In this document: positions 24,540 to 34,579 of the stretch, in pieces
Numbering within the stretch: position 1 is the stretch's first letter
How the letters are laid out: each line of letters begins with the position of its first letter
Assembly (NCBI GenBank): GCA_934755305.1
Contig: CAKVLD010000030.1
Span: 1-34,634, forward strand
Source: an uncultured Clostridium sp.
GTDB lineage: Bacteria > Bacillota > Clostridia > Clostridiales > Clostridiaceae
Length of the DNA stretch: 34,634 nt
Reading direction: 5' to 3'
Position numbers and translations under genes: made by a program
The notes under the pieces: model-generated
The model's input: the letters and a program-made list of their open reading frames with translations, nothing else
Told to the model about the DNA's origin: nothing
Databases searched by the model: none

Positions 24540-24641
24540 TAGATACTTTTGAATGGCTGGAAAAAGTGTCTTCAATCAAGATGCATATATAGTTAAGATT
24601 TACGAACAATTAACAATAGCGTGGGGAAGCCACTTTATGTA
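24540..24641 (+). promoter_or_regulatory. Conserved leader element, copy A (upstream of the NRPS gene)
   Basis: This is the partner of the element at 4655-4773. The hairpin GTGG (24621-24624) / CCAC (24630-24633) with loop GGAAG and a short T run lies 41 bases before the NRPS start. TGGCT (24554-24558) can instead pair with AGCCA (24628-24632), and AAAGTG (24563-24568) with CACTTT (24631-24636), so two exclusive folds are possible. Relative to copy B, the hairpin differs by a C for T change that keeps the pair (G-C versus G-U). It sits inside the operon, between ACP and NRPS, which points to attenuation or translational control. Confidence 0.55.
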
Positions 24642-24673
24642 AATATAAATATAGTGGAAAGAAGTTGTAAATA

Positions 24674-27600
24674 ATGGTTAATGGGTATCAAAAGAAAATT
24701 TTGATTATAGAACAGTTTAATAAATCAGCTAATAAATTAAGTGCTTTAATTACTTTTAATGAGAAAGTTGATATTGAAAAGTTAAAAGAATCTATTTTAA
24801 AAACTATAGATATGTCAAATTACTTTAAACTTAGTATTACAGATAATTTTAATTTGGTAGAGTTACATAATATTGAGGGAAAGATAGTATTTAATTATAA
24901 ATTTGAAAATAGTGAGAAAATGCAGGACTTCATAGACAATAAGAAATCATCTGCCTTTGAAGTAGCAGGTCCATTATTAGAGATAAATATTATAGAATGC
25001 ATGAAAAAATGCTATATTCTATCTTCTTTTCACCATGTAGTTTATGATGGTATATCTATGAATTTATTATTAGATGTACTAATGAAGAACTATCATAGGT
25101 ACTGTGTGGGAGAAGAATTAGTTAAGATAGATAGAATGGATGAAGAAGCATTAGCTCAAGAAGAAAAGTATAAGAATTTAAAATCATATAAAAGAGACTA
25201 TGAATTCTGGAATTTAAAACAGGATGCAAAAGATAGTATAAGAAGTATATTTAATAATAAAATAACTGATTTTAGCGGAAAAAGAATTGAAAAAATACTA
25301 GATGAAGACTATACAATAAAAGTTAAGGAGTTTTGTATAGAAAATAAGGTTAGTGAAACATCATTTTTTATGACTTGTTTGATGCTTACCGCAAAACCAT
25401 ATTTTGAGACATCTAATATCAGCATTGGGACAGCAATACATAATAGAAATAGTAAAGAGTTATCAAGACTTTGTATGACTACTAATACTGTTCCAGTAAT
25501 AAGTGATATGAAGTTTGAGGGTAATATCGTTGACTGGAGTAAGAAGGTGCATGGTGATTTATTAGAGGCATATCATCATGGAAGATATAGTGAAAGCAAT
25601 TTATCAGAAATGTATAAAATTCTTTTCTCATATCAAGTAAATCAATTTGAATGTACAGATGTAGATTTTAGTTGTGAATGGTTATTTTCCAATAATGCTG
25701 CACTGCCTCTTACTTTTTCAGTAGCTGACTTTAGCAGGGTTGGTAAATTTAAAGTATACCTAGATTACAATAAAAGTATTTTAAGTGATAAATTTGCAAA
25801 ATTGATATTAGATAGATTATTATCTATTTGTAAGGATGTTTTGAATGACACTGAAAGAGTAATAGGTAAAGGATCTTATGTTACAGTTCAAGAAAAAGAA
25901 GGAATTAATAAAGTAAATAATACAAAAGTTGATATTGTTGATGATAAAACTATATTAGATTTATTTAAGGAAAATGTATTAAAAGCACCAAATAAGACTG
26001 CTTTAGTTTATGAAGATAAATCTTGTACGTATAAAGAACTAGATTATTATTCTAATAAGGTAGCAGAATTGTTGGTATCTAAAGGGGTAAAGCCTTGTGA
26101 TAAAGTTGGTATTATTTTTGAAAAATCTTTAGAGATGGTTTATTCAATATGGGGAATACTTAAATGTGGTGCATGCTATATTCCAATTGATAGTAAGTGG
26201 CCAGAAACAAGAATAAATCAAATAATAGATTCATCAGAATGTAAGGTTTTACTTGTTTCTAATAATGTTACAGTAAATGATTATTATGTTAAAATTGTAA
26301 GATATGATAAAAGCAAAGAGTTTACGGGAGATTTTGAAAGTTATAAGCTTACAAGAGGTATGCTGTCTTATATTATATACACTTCAGGTTCAACGGGAAA
26401 ACCTAAAGGTGTAATGGTAGCCAATAATAATGTAAAGAACCTTGCCTTTGATAATATTATGAATATTACAGAATATGATACTTTCTTACAATTAATAAAT
26501 TATACTTTTGATGTTTCAGTAATGGGATATTTAGTATCATTGATAAAAGGTGCAACTACTATTATTGCAGATGATAAAGTTATATTAGATCCTTGTCTTA
26601 CAGCAGATATGGTATATGAAAATAAAGTGACAGTTTTAAATACTACTACTGCTTTATTTAGAGAATGGATTCCTTTTATAGATAAATTCAAGAACGTTAG
26701 AAGAATCATGACTGGTGGTGAAAAGCTATTACTAGATGTAGTTAATCAAGTAATGCCAGTATTAGATAATGTACTTGTAAATGGTTATGGTCCTACTGAA
26801 ACAACAGTTTACAGCACAGCTAAAGTAATTACAAAGGATATTGAAGGAAGTGTTTCTATAGGTAAACCTATTTTAAACACTCAGGTATATGTTCTTGATG
26901 AAAATAAAGAAATGACTGCTGTAATGGAATGTGGACAGTTATATATAGCAGGAGAAGGTGTTTGTAATGGTTATGTAGATAAAGCTGAAAATAAGAGATT
27001 TGTACCTAATCTTTTTGGACAAGGTTTAATGTATGCTACTGGAGACCTTTGTTATTTTACGCCAGACTATGAACTTAATTATGTTGATAGAATTGATACT
27101 CAAGTTAAGGTTAATGGATATAGAATTGAAGTTTCAGAAATAGAAAGTGCAATAAATAGTATTGAAGGTATAAAAAATAGTATTGTAACTGTAGAAAATA
27201 ACGGTCTTACAGCTTATTTAGAAACAGATTTAGAAATTTCTAAGTTAGATATTATAAATCATTTAGTTAAGAAATTACCAAGCTATATGGTTCCTAATAA
27301 CTATTGTATTATAAGTAAAGTTCCTCTAACTGGTAATGGAAAAATAGATTATAAACAGTTAAAAACTTATCTTGTTAAAAAACTTAATACTGATTCTTCA
27401 GTTAAAGCTGTTAGTAAAGAAGAGGAGAAAGTTAAGAAAATCTTTGCTGACATACTTCAAAATGATGATATTGGTGCAGATGTTTCCTTTTTTGCTCTAG
27501 GAGGAAACTCAATACAGGCTATGAAATTAGTAGCTAATATAAAGAAAAATCTTAATATAAATTTATCAGTGTCAGATTTTTATGAACATAGTACTATTTG

Positions 27601-30600
27601 TGAACTTAGTGGATTTTTAAAGGGTGCAAAAGCTACAGGTAGCAATAAGATTAAAAAAGCTGAAAAGAAAGATAAATATAAGTTAGCACCTTCACAAGAA
27701 ATGATATTTAGTATCTGGAATATGGACAAGGAATCCTTAAAGTATAACATTCCAGTTATTATAAAGCTTCGTGATGATATAGATATAGATAAAATAGAAT
27801 CATGTGTAAATAAGTTGATTTTGAAGAATGAATCAATGAGAACAAGAATAGCTTTAGTTGATAGTTTTCCATATCAAGTAATTGATGATTATTCAGAAAC
27901 TAAGATTGAAGTAGAAAAGATTAAGGGCAGAATAAAAAATTATAGTATGCTTTATAATTCTTTTGACTTATTAAATGATTATCCTTTTAGAGTTAAAGTT
28001 GTTGAAGATGATTATGATAAATATTTATTCTTTGAATTCCATCACTATATGTTTGATGGAGTAGCAATAAATATCCTTTTAGAAGATATGAATAGATTAT
28101 ACAATGGAGAAGATGATCAAAAAGATTCTGAATTATTAATGCAGAACAAAGATTACTCTGAATATATATTATCTTTACCAAAAGAAGAGTCAGAAGAGTT
28201 TTGGAAAAGCAAATTATCTGATGCAGAGTCAGCAAATATTAAAGAGCATTTAATGAGAGATATTGAAAATATAGATGAGACAGGAATATTTAGATATACT
28301 TTCAGTAAGAGTCTTTCAAATGAAATTCGTGATGAATCAATGCAAAATAATTGTTCGCTTCATAATTATATGCTTGCTGTGTTTAGTATTTTATTATCAA
28401 AATATAATAATGAAGGTAATATGACAGTAGGTACAATTCTTTCTGGAAGAACAGAAGAGGAATTTGATAAAGTGGCATCTATGATGGTTAATACAATACC
28501 TGTTTCCTTTAATATCACAAAGGATCAAAGTGCTAAGAAAGTTTTAACTGATATGCTTTCATTTATAGGTCAAGCTTATGATAATTCAACATTAGGTTTT
28601 AATAATATTGTACGAGCTGTTAAACCACGTAGAGAAGTAAATAGAAATACTTTGTTTAATATTATGTTTGTAATGCAGGATACAGACTTTAAAACAAAAT
28701 TCGGAGAAGTAGTTAAAGATGATTCAATGCAGATAGATGAAAAGTTTGATTTTACTGTAGAGATTCAGGCAGATGAGGAAATATCATTAAATATTACCTT
28801 TAAGAAAAACTTGTATGATAATTTAGAAATTGAGCTTATGGCAAGACGTTATGAAATGATGTTATCGCAAGTTAATAAAAACATAGAAAGTACTGTAGGC
28901 GATTTTGATATTTTAACTGAATTAGATAAAGAATTAATTGAAAAGTTTAATAGTGAAAGTAAGGATTATCCAAAACATTTATCTGTTTCTCATGTATTTT
29001 ATAAAGCAGCTAAGCAATATTCATTAAATACAGCAGTTAGAATGGGTGATAATAAGATTAACTATAGAAGACTGCTAAAGAGAGCATCAGAAATTGCAGG
29101 TTATTTAAATAAGAATAATATAGGCAGAGGAAGTATTGTTGGGTTATATTGCGTTCGTTCAATTGAAATGATAGAAGCTATTTTTGGTGTTATTTTATCA
29201 GGAGCAGCATATATGCCAATAGATATCAAGACTCCTAAAAATAGAATTGAACATATGATAAATGAATGTGAAGTTAACAAGGTTATAACTTTTAATTGTG
29301 ATGAAACAAAACTACCTGATAGTGTAAGTACAATAAATGTAAGCAATATAGAATCTAGTGGTATTTTTTCTAAGATAATAGAACCACAGAATACTCCAGA
29401 TGACTTGATTTACATTATGTATACATCAGGTTCTACAGGAAAACCTAAAGGAGTTAGTGTTAAACATAGCAATGTAGTTGAACTAGTATGTGCTGGTGTA
29501 AAATTAGAAAGATATTTAAATATCTCTAACTATGCTTTTGATGGTTCCGTTTATGATATTTTTAATGCTATATTAAATGGTGGAAGTGTTACTATGCTTG
29601 ATGAAGTGCAGGCTATGGACCCAGTTAGCATTGCGAAGATTATAAAAGAAAATAGTATACAGTCTTTCTTTATACCATCAGCTTTATTTAATACCTTTAG
29701 CGAAGAAGAACTTAAAAATATGACTTCAGTTAAAAGAATGTATGTTGGAGGAGAAAGACTATCAGAACCACATATAAAGAGAGCTTTAAAGTATATTAAA
29801 AATGGTATCTATAACGGTTATGGTCCTACAGAAGCTACTGTTTTCAGTGTATCCTGCAATATAATATCAGTAGATAATGGTTATATTCCTATAGGAAAGC
29901 CATTTAATAATACAAAGATTTATATAATGGATGATAAAAATAGGCTATGCCCTATAGGTATAAGCGGTAATTTAAATATAGCGGGACCAGGAGTAAGTTG
30001 TGGTTATATAAAGAATGAAAGGTTTACTTCTGAAAGGTTTAGAACTGATTTAATTGAAGGCGAAAAATTATATATGTCAGGGGATCTTGGAAGATTCAAT
30101 ATAGATGGCAGTATAGATTATATGGGAAGAAAAGATAATCAAGTTAAGTTTAGAGGATTTAGAATTGAACTTAATGAAATTAAAAATGCATTACTAGAAA
30201 TTGAAAAGATTTTAGAAGCAGAAGTATTAGTTAAAGAACGTAACGGAAATAAAGAATTATATGCATTTTATGTAACTGAAGGTAATGAAGAAATTTCAGA
30301 TTTAGATATAAATAGAAAACTTAAAGATTCTCTTCCAGAATATATGATTCCAAGATTTTTTGAAAAGATTGAAAAAATGCCTCTTACTATGAATGGTAAG
30401 GTAGATAAAAATAAACTTCTTAGTATTGAGGTAAGTAATACACATCAAGGTGAATATATTGAACCTAAAACTAATGTTGAAAAACTTATTGCTGATAAAT
30501 GGCAGAAGCTATTTAATATAGATAGAGTTAGTGTTGATGATGACTTCTTCGAATTAGGAGGACATTCTATTCAGGCAATAAAATTTATTTCTGAAATGAA

Positions 30601-31438
30601 GGAAAGCGACATAGAACTTACAGTTAAAGATGTTATGAATAATTCAAAACTGTATAAGTTAGCAGAAATGATAGAAAAGAATACTCAAAAACAAGTTGAA
30701 GATGCATATAAGCGTAAATTGATTTTTTCTATTGAGAAACAAGGTAAATTCCATAAAATTAAAAAAGGAAGTAAAAATGCAATTTTTATTTTCCCAACTT
30801 ATATGTTGAATATTGCATATGAAGTGACATTTACTAAAATGGTTAAAAACTTTGAAGGATGGACATGCTATTTAGGAAACTTTACAGATAGTAAAGATTA
30901 TATTAATGAATATTTAAAGGATGTAGTACGTTATTCACGTAATGCAGATAAGGTAGTGTTTATCGGTTATTCTTTTGGTGGATGTCTTGCTTACGAAGTT
31001 GCAAAACTTGCAGAGAAAAAGGGCGTAAAAATTGATAATCTTATTATTTTAGATAGTTTCTTTAAAGTAAAAGCAGATAATGGATTTGATTCATTTAGTG
31101 ATGGTATGAGAGATATTAAACAATTACGTTCCTTCTTAGAAGAAAGATTTGCTTTTTATAGAGACCTTGAAGAAAGTATTAAGCAAAGTATAGAAAATTG
31201 TTTCTTGTCATTCTTCGAACATACAAGAACATTAGTAAACACAAAGGAAGTTATTAATGCACCAATTAATTATCTATGGGCAGAAAATCAAGATTTTGAT
31301 GTTGAAGATACTAGAGATATTTGGAAGGAAGGATGTACTAAAGAATATCATCAATATGATGGTTTTGGAAAGCATAATGATATGTTAAATCAGGAACATA
31401 TTGATAAAAATGTAAAGATAATTACCAAGTTACTATAA
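24674..31438 (+). CDS. Two-module non-ribosomal peptide synthetase (C-A-T-C-A-T-TE)
   Basis: This 2254-aa enzyme predicts an N-acyl dipeptide. Condensation domain 1 has HHVVYDG (H120-G126) and probably accepts the acyl group from the ACP. Adenylation domain 1 spans about 426-900 (YTSGSTGKPKG near 568, FDVS near 612). Carrier 1 has LGGNS with Ser946. Condensation domain 2 has HHYMFDG (H1123-G1129). Adenylation domain 2 starts near 1435 (YTSGSTGKPKG near 1583). Carrier 2 has LGGHS with Ser1965. The thioesterase has GYSFGG (Ser2100), D2127 and H2234 as a full triad. No epimerase, methylase or reductase is seen. Specificity residues read by eye are D-V-M-N-M-G-G-V-Y (A1, no known match) and D-G-Y-F-Y-G-G-V-F (A2, like aliphatic Val/Ile codes). 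The ribosome binding site is weak. Confidence 0.93.
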   Translation: MVNGYQKKILIIEQFNKSANKLSALITFNEKVDIEKLKESILKTIDMSNYFKLSITDNFNLVELHNIEGKIVFNYKFENSEKMQDFIDNKKSSAFEVAGPLLEINIIECMKKCYILSSFHHVVYDGISMNLLLDVLMKNYHRYCVGEELVKIDRMDEEALAQEEKYKNLKSYKRDYEFWNLKQDAKDSIRSIFNNKITDFSGKRIEKILDEDYTIKVKEFCIENKVSETSFFMTCLMLTAKPYFETSNISIGTAIHNRNSKELSRLCMTTNTVPVISDMKFEGNIVDWSKKVHGDLLEAYHHGRYSESNLSEMYKILFSYQVNQFECTDVDFSCEWLFSNNAALPLTFSVADFSRVGKFKVYLDYNKSILSDKFAKLILDRLLSICKDVLNDTERVIGKGSYVTVQEKEGINKVNNTKVDIVDDKTILDLFKENVLKAPNKTALVYEDKSCTYKELDYYSNKVAELLVSKGVKPCDKVGIIFEKSLEMVYSIWGILKCGACYIPIDSKWPETRINQIIDSSECKVLLVSNNVTVNDYYVKIVRYDKSKEFTGDFESYKLTRGMLSYIIYTSGSTGKPKGVMVANNNVKNLAFDNIMNITEYDTFLQLINYTFDVSVMGYLVSLIKGATTIIADDKVILDPCLTADMVYENKVTVLNTTTALFREWIPFIDKFKNVRRIMTGGEKLLLDVVNQVMPVLDNVLVNGYGPTETTVYSTAKVITKDIEGSVSIGKPILNTQVYVLDENKEMTAVMECGQLYIAGEGVCNGYVDKAENKRFVPNLFGQGLMYATGDLCYFTPDYELNYVDRIDTQVKVNGYRIEVSEIESAINSIEGIKNSIVTVENNGLTAYLETDLEISKLDIINHLVKKLPSYMVPNNYCIISKVPLTGNGKIDYKQLKTYLVKKLNTDSSVKAVSKEEEKVKKIFADILQNDDIGADVSFFALGGNSIQAMKLVANIKKNLNINLSVSDFYEHSTICELSGFLKGAKATGSNKIKKAEKKDKYKLAPSQEMIFSIWNMDKESLKYNIPVIIKLRDDIDIDKIESCVNKLILKNESMRTRIALVDSFPYQVIDDYSETKIEVEKIKGRIKNYSMLYNSFDLLNDYPFRVKVVEDDYDKYLFFEFHHYMFDGVAINILLEDMNRLYNGEDDQKDSELLMQNKDYSEYILSLPKEESEEFWKSKLSDAESANIKEHLMRDIENIDETGIFRYTFSKSLSNEIRDESMQNNCSLHNYMLAVFSILLSKYNNEGNMTVGTILSGRTEEEFDKVASMMVNTIPVSFNITKDQSAKKVLTDMLSFIGQAYDNSTLGFNNIVRAVKPRREVNRNTLFNIMFVMQDTDFKTKFGEVVKDDSMQIDEKFDFTVEIQADEEISLNITFKKNLYDNLEIELMARRYEMMLSQVNKNIESTVGDFDILTELDKELIEKFNSESKDYPKHLSVSHVFYKAAKQYSLNTAVRMGDNKINYRRLLKRASEIAGYLNKNNIGRGSIVGLYCVRSIEMIEAIFGVILSGAAYMPIDIKTPKNRIEHMINECEVNKVITFNCDETKLPDSVSTINVSNIESSGIFSKIIEPQNTPDDLIYIMYTSGSTGKPKGVSVKHSNVVELVCAGVKLERYLNISNYAFDGSVYDIFNAILNGGSVTMLDEVQAMDPVSIAKIIKENSIQSFFIPSALFNTFSEEELKNMTSVKRMYVGGERLSEPHIKRALKYIKNGIYNGYGPTEATVFSVSCNIISVDNGYIPIGKPFNNTKIYIMDDKNRLCPIGISGNLNIAGPGVSCGYIKNERFTSERFRTDLIEGEKLYMSGDLGRFNIDGSIDYMGRKDNQVKFRGFRIELNEIKNALLEIEKILEAEVLVKERNGNKELYAFYVTEGNEEISDLDINRKLKDSLPEYMIPRFFEKIEKMPLTMNGKVDKNKLLSIEVSNTHQGEYIEPKTNVEKLIADKWQKLFNIDRVSVDDDFFELGGHSIQAIKFISEMKESDIELTVKDVMNNSKLYKLAEMIEKNTQKQVEDAYKRKLIFSIEKQGKFHKIKKGSKNAIFIFPTYMLNIAYEVTFTKMVKNFEGWTCYLGNFTDSKDYINEYLKDVVRYSRNADKVVFIGYSFGGCLAYEVAKLAEKKGVKIDNLIILDSFFKVKADNGFDSFSDGMRDIKQLRSFLEERFAFYRDLEESIKQSIENCFLSFFEHTRTLVNTKEVINAPINYLWAENQDFDVEDTRDIWKEGCTKEYHQYDGFGKHNDMLNQEHIDKNVKIITKLL

Positions 31439-31458
31439 TATGTGTAAGGAGTAAAAAT

Positions 31459-32166
31459 ATGATTGAGACAATAGATTTATGTAAAGTGTTTGGAGAAAGT
31501 GATGAGAGCAAGTTTTATGCTAACAAAGATATTAACATTAAAATTAATGATAATGAATTATTAGTTATTTTAGGACCATCAGGTAGTGGAAAGAGTACAT
31601 TTATGAATTTATTAAGTACTCTAGAAAAACCTACTAGTGGAAAGATTCTTTATGATGGAAGAGATATTTCAAAATTAAAGGGGAGCAAACTTACTAAGTT
31701 TAGAAAAGAAGAAATAGGATTTATTTTTCAACAATATCATCTAATATCAATGCTTACTGTATATGAAAATATAGAAATAGCAGCTCAGTTATCTAGTAAT
31801 GATAAGAATTTCATTTATAAATTAATAGAAGAGGTAAGTTTAAAAGGGAAGGAAAATAAGTATCCATTTCAACTTTCAGGGGGAGAACAACAGAGGGTTG
31901 CAATTGCAAGGGCAATTGCAAAAACTCCTAAGGTGCTTTTCTGTGATGAACCAACAGGAGCACTTGATGAAGAGAATAGCAAGAAGATACTTAAGTTAAT
32001 CTGTAAAGTGCAAAAGGAACATGGAATTACAATAATTATGGTAACTCATAATCCTTTGATTGCAGATGTAGCTGATAGAGTTATTTGCATGAATAGCGGT
32101 AAAATAATCTCTGATAAGTTAAATGAAGTGAAGAAAGATGTAGATGAATTGGAGTGGAATTTGTGA
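31459..32166 (+). CDS. ABC transporter ATPase (LolD/MacB-type)
   Basis: This 235-aa ATPase has Walker A GPSGSGKST (about 39-47), a Q-loop FIFQQYHL, signature LSGGEQQR, Walker B VLFCDEPTGALD and H-loop THN. The PTGALD form is typical of ATPases that pair with FtsX-like permeases. It starts 20 bases after the NRPS stop, behind TAAGGAG. Its stop overlaps the permease start (TGATG), so the two are translationally coupled. As the tail of the cluster it probably powers export of the peptide product or self-protection against it. Confidence 0.93.
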   Translation: MIETIDLCKVFGESDESKFYANKDINIKINDNELLVILGPSGSGKSTFMNLLSTLEKPTSGKILYDGRDISKLKGSKLTKFRKEEIGFIFQQYHLISMLTVYENIEIAAQLSSNDKNFIYKLIEEVSLKGKENKYPFQLSGGEQQRVAIARAIAKTPKVLFCDEPTGALDEENSKKILKLICKVQKEHGITIIMVTHNPLIADVADRVICMNSGKIISDKLNEVKKDVDELEWNL

Positions 32167-34436
32167 TGAAAAATATTATTAAAACTATATTTAGATCATT
32201 ATTTACCAAAAAGCTACAGACTTTTATCCTATTTCTATTATTAATTGTTTCAGGTATTCTGTTTTCTTATGCATACACAGCTGTTTCTATTATGGATAAG
32301 TATAATCTTGGAATTAAGCAGGATTCTAATTTAGAGGATTTAAGGTTTATGATAAAACCTGGAGATGAAGAGAAAGTATCTGATTTAGAAGAAAAATATA
32401 ATATTGATACAGAAGAATACGTTAGTAAGTTTGTTCAAGAAGACTGGCAGGATAAAACAATAAATATCTATCTTACTAAAGAAAGGCAAGACATTGATAA
32501 ACCTATATATATAAATGGAGAAGCTCCATCATCTGATAATGAAATTGCTATTTCTAAAAACTTTGCTGAGGAAAATTGTATAGATTTAGGAGATAAGTTT
32601 AGTATTAAAGAACAGGAATATATCGTAACAGGTATATTTACTTCAGCAGATAAGCTTACTATATATGATACAAGTAAATCCGTTAATATAAATACTTCAG
32701 ATAATTGTATGGCAATTTTAAATCAGGATGACTTTGATAAAATTGATTCTTCAATAGATAAATATTATTGTGGCGTTTTTAATGAGGATAATTTAGATAA
32801 GAGGGCAGAGATTGCAAATATAGCTAATGAGGAATATGTTATTTATGCAATAAGCAGTGAAGATTATTCTGAGGTGACAATGCTTGATTCCCTTATTAAA
32901 AGTAATGAAAGTTTAATGCTTTATGGAATGGGGTTATTAGTTGTTATTATAATTATTGTAGCTTTGATACAATTAGCTAATAGCTTTAAGGCTTTCTTAA
33001 AACCAATAGGAGTACTTATAGCCATTGGGTGCAGTCGTATAAGAATATTACTATCATATTTATGTTATAGTATAGTCTTTGCAGTTCCTATAACTTTAGG
33101 ATTAATTTTAGGATATATGGCTTCAGATAGCTTTTTAATGAGCATTAATAAGCTTTATAATGTTAATATTACTAAAGTAAATGTAGGGGTTGAAGGTTAT
33201 TTAGCATGCCTTATAGGTGAAACTTTAATTTTAACTTTATGTGTAATTTTAATGATAGGTAAAAGTATTAGTAAAGATGCTATGCAGCTTATAAAATCAA
33301 ATGAAAAGCAGAGTGTTAATAAAATTTATATGAATCTTAAAAAATTAATATCAATTTTTAATTTTAGTACAAGAGTAAAACTATCAATAGCTATAAGAAA
33401 ACCAGGCAGATTTGTATTAGGAATAATGGTATTCTTTATTTCATATAATTTATTGGGAAGTGCTTTTGCGATTAAAAATTCTACGTCTAACATTACCCAA
33501 AACTACAAGGATTATTTAAACTTTGAGGAAGTTTATTATTATAAAGAAATTAAAAATGGAGAAGATGAAGAAGATACTGATAAGTTTATTAGTACTGGTG
33601 TAAAACTTATAAAAAATGATACAACAGACGAAAAAATCAATTACTACTATACTCTAGAAGGAATAAAAAGTAACCAACAAAGTATAAATATAAGAGATGA
33701 AAAGGGAAATGAATTAAGTGAAAAATTAAATACAGGCGTTATTATTCCAAAGATAATGAGTATTAAACATAATATATCTGAAGGTGATAAGCTAAAACTT
33801 AATATTTGTGGTACTGAGAAAGAGTTAGAAGTAAGTGGTATAAATAGTTCAGTAATAGATGAGAAAATATATATAGATATAAATGAATTATATAATTTAG
33901 AATTATATAAGGAAAATGATTATACTGGTATATATGTAAAGAACATAGAAGCTATTAATGAAGAAAATCAAGATATTAATTATAGTCTGAGTAAAGATGA
34001 TCTTATTGATATAAGTAAGAAATTTGGTGAAAGTACTAAGGGTATCGAAGGTATAATGTTTACTAGTTCTGTACTTATAAGTGTATTATTAATAGTTTTA
34101 ATATCAGCATTTAATTTTAACGATAATATTAAAAATGTAGCTTTATTAAATTTTATGGGATATTCGAAGAGAAAAACTAATGATATGATTGTTAATGTTT
34201 TTGATAGTACAGCATTGGTTGGTAGTATACTAGGAATTCTTGCAATAGAATATTTCTTAAAAAGTTTTGAGAATCTTCTTCTTACTGCGTCTAACTATCC
34301 ATTAACATTTGAATTGAGTTTAATCTATAAGGTAATATCTTTAATTGCTATTTTAGTTTTATATGTTTTAATAAAGTTATTATGTAATTTAATCTTAGAA
34401 CAAGGAAGTATTGTAGATATACTTAGAAGAGAATAA
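32166..34436 (+). CDS. FtsX-like ABC transporter permease
   Basis: This 756-aa membrane protein is the partner of the preceding ATPase. The ATG at 32166 lies in the TGATG overlap with GGAGTGG about 8 bases upstream. In-frame GTG codons at 32154 and 32163 are less likely starts. Topology by eye: one N-terminal helix (about 16-38), a large extracytoplasmic region, three helices of a first FtsX unit (about 250-365), a helix near 410-430, a second extracytoplasmic region, and three C-terminal helices (about 625-740). This duplicated FtsX layout is seen in exporters of peptides and lipopeptides and in BceB-like resistance transporters. No sensor kinase is nearby, so export of the cluster product is the favoured role. 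Confidence 0.85.
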   Translation: MKNIIKTIFRSLFTKKLQTFILFLLLIVSGILFSYAYTAVSIMDKYNLGIKQDSNLEDLRFMIKPGDEEKVSDLEEKYNIDTEEYVSKFVQEDWQDKTINIYLTKERQDIDKPIYINGEAPSSDNEIAISKNFAEENCIDLGDKFSIKEQEYIVTGIFTSADKLTIYDTSKSVNINTSDNCMAILNQDDFDKIDSSIDKYYCGVFNEDNLDKRAEIANIANEEYVIYAISSEDYSEVTMLDSLIKSNESLMLYGMGLLVVIIIIVALIQLANSFKAFLKPIGVLIAIGCSRIRILLSYLCYSIVFAVPITLGLILGYMASDSFLMSINKLYNVNITKVNVGVEGYLACLIGETLILTLCVILMIGKSISKDAMQLIKSNEKQSVNKIYMNLKKLISIFNFSTRVKLSIAIRKPGRFVLGIMVFFISYNLLGSAFAIKNSTSNITQNYKDYLNFEEVYYYKEIKNGEDEEDTDKFISTGVKLIKNDTTDEKINYYYTLEGIKSNQQSINIRDEKGNELSEKLNTGVIIPKIMSIKHNISEGDKLKLNICGTEKELEVSGINSSVIDEKIYIDINELYNLELYKENDYTGIYVKNIEAINEENQDINYSLSKDDLIDISKKFGESTKGIEGIMFTSSVLISVLLIVLISAFNFNDNIKNVALLNFMGYSKRKTNDMIVNVFDSTALVGSILGILAIEYFLKSFENLLLTASNYPLTFELSLIYKVISLIAILVLYVLIKLLCNLILEQGSIVDILRRE

Positions 34437-34452
34437 AAATATAAGAGATTGT

Positions 34453-34505
34453 ACACTTTAAAATATTGGTGATTTAACAGCATTACTATTTTGAAGTGTT
34501 TTCTT
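34453..34505 (+). terminator. Probable terminator of the NRPS operon
   Basis: A 13-bp stem with one G-U pair (34453-34465 with 34487-34499) is followed by TTTCTTGTT. The loop is long (21 bases) and the T run is interrupted, so strength is uncertain. Confidence 0.65.
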
Positions 34506-34579
34506 GTTATGCTGCATTTCTAGCTAATAATTCATATAAAAAATGTTTGATTTGAAAATGAAAGATCTTATCAAAATTC

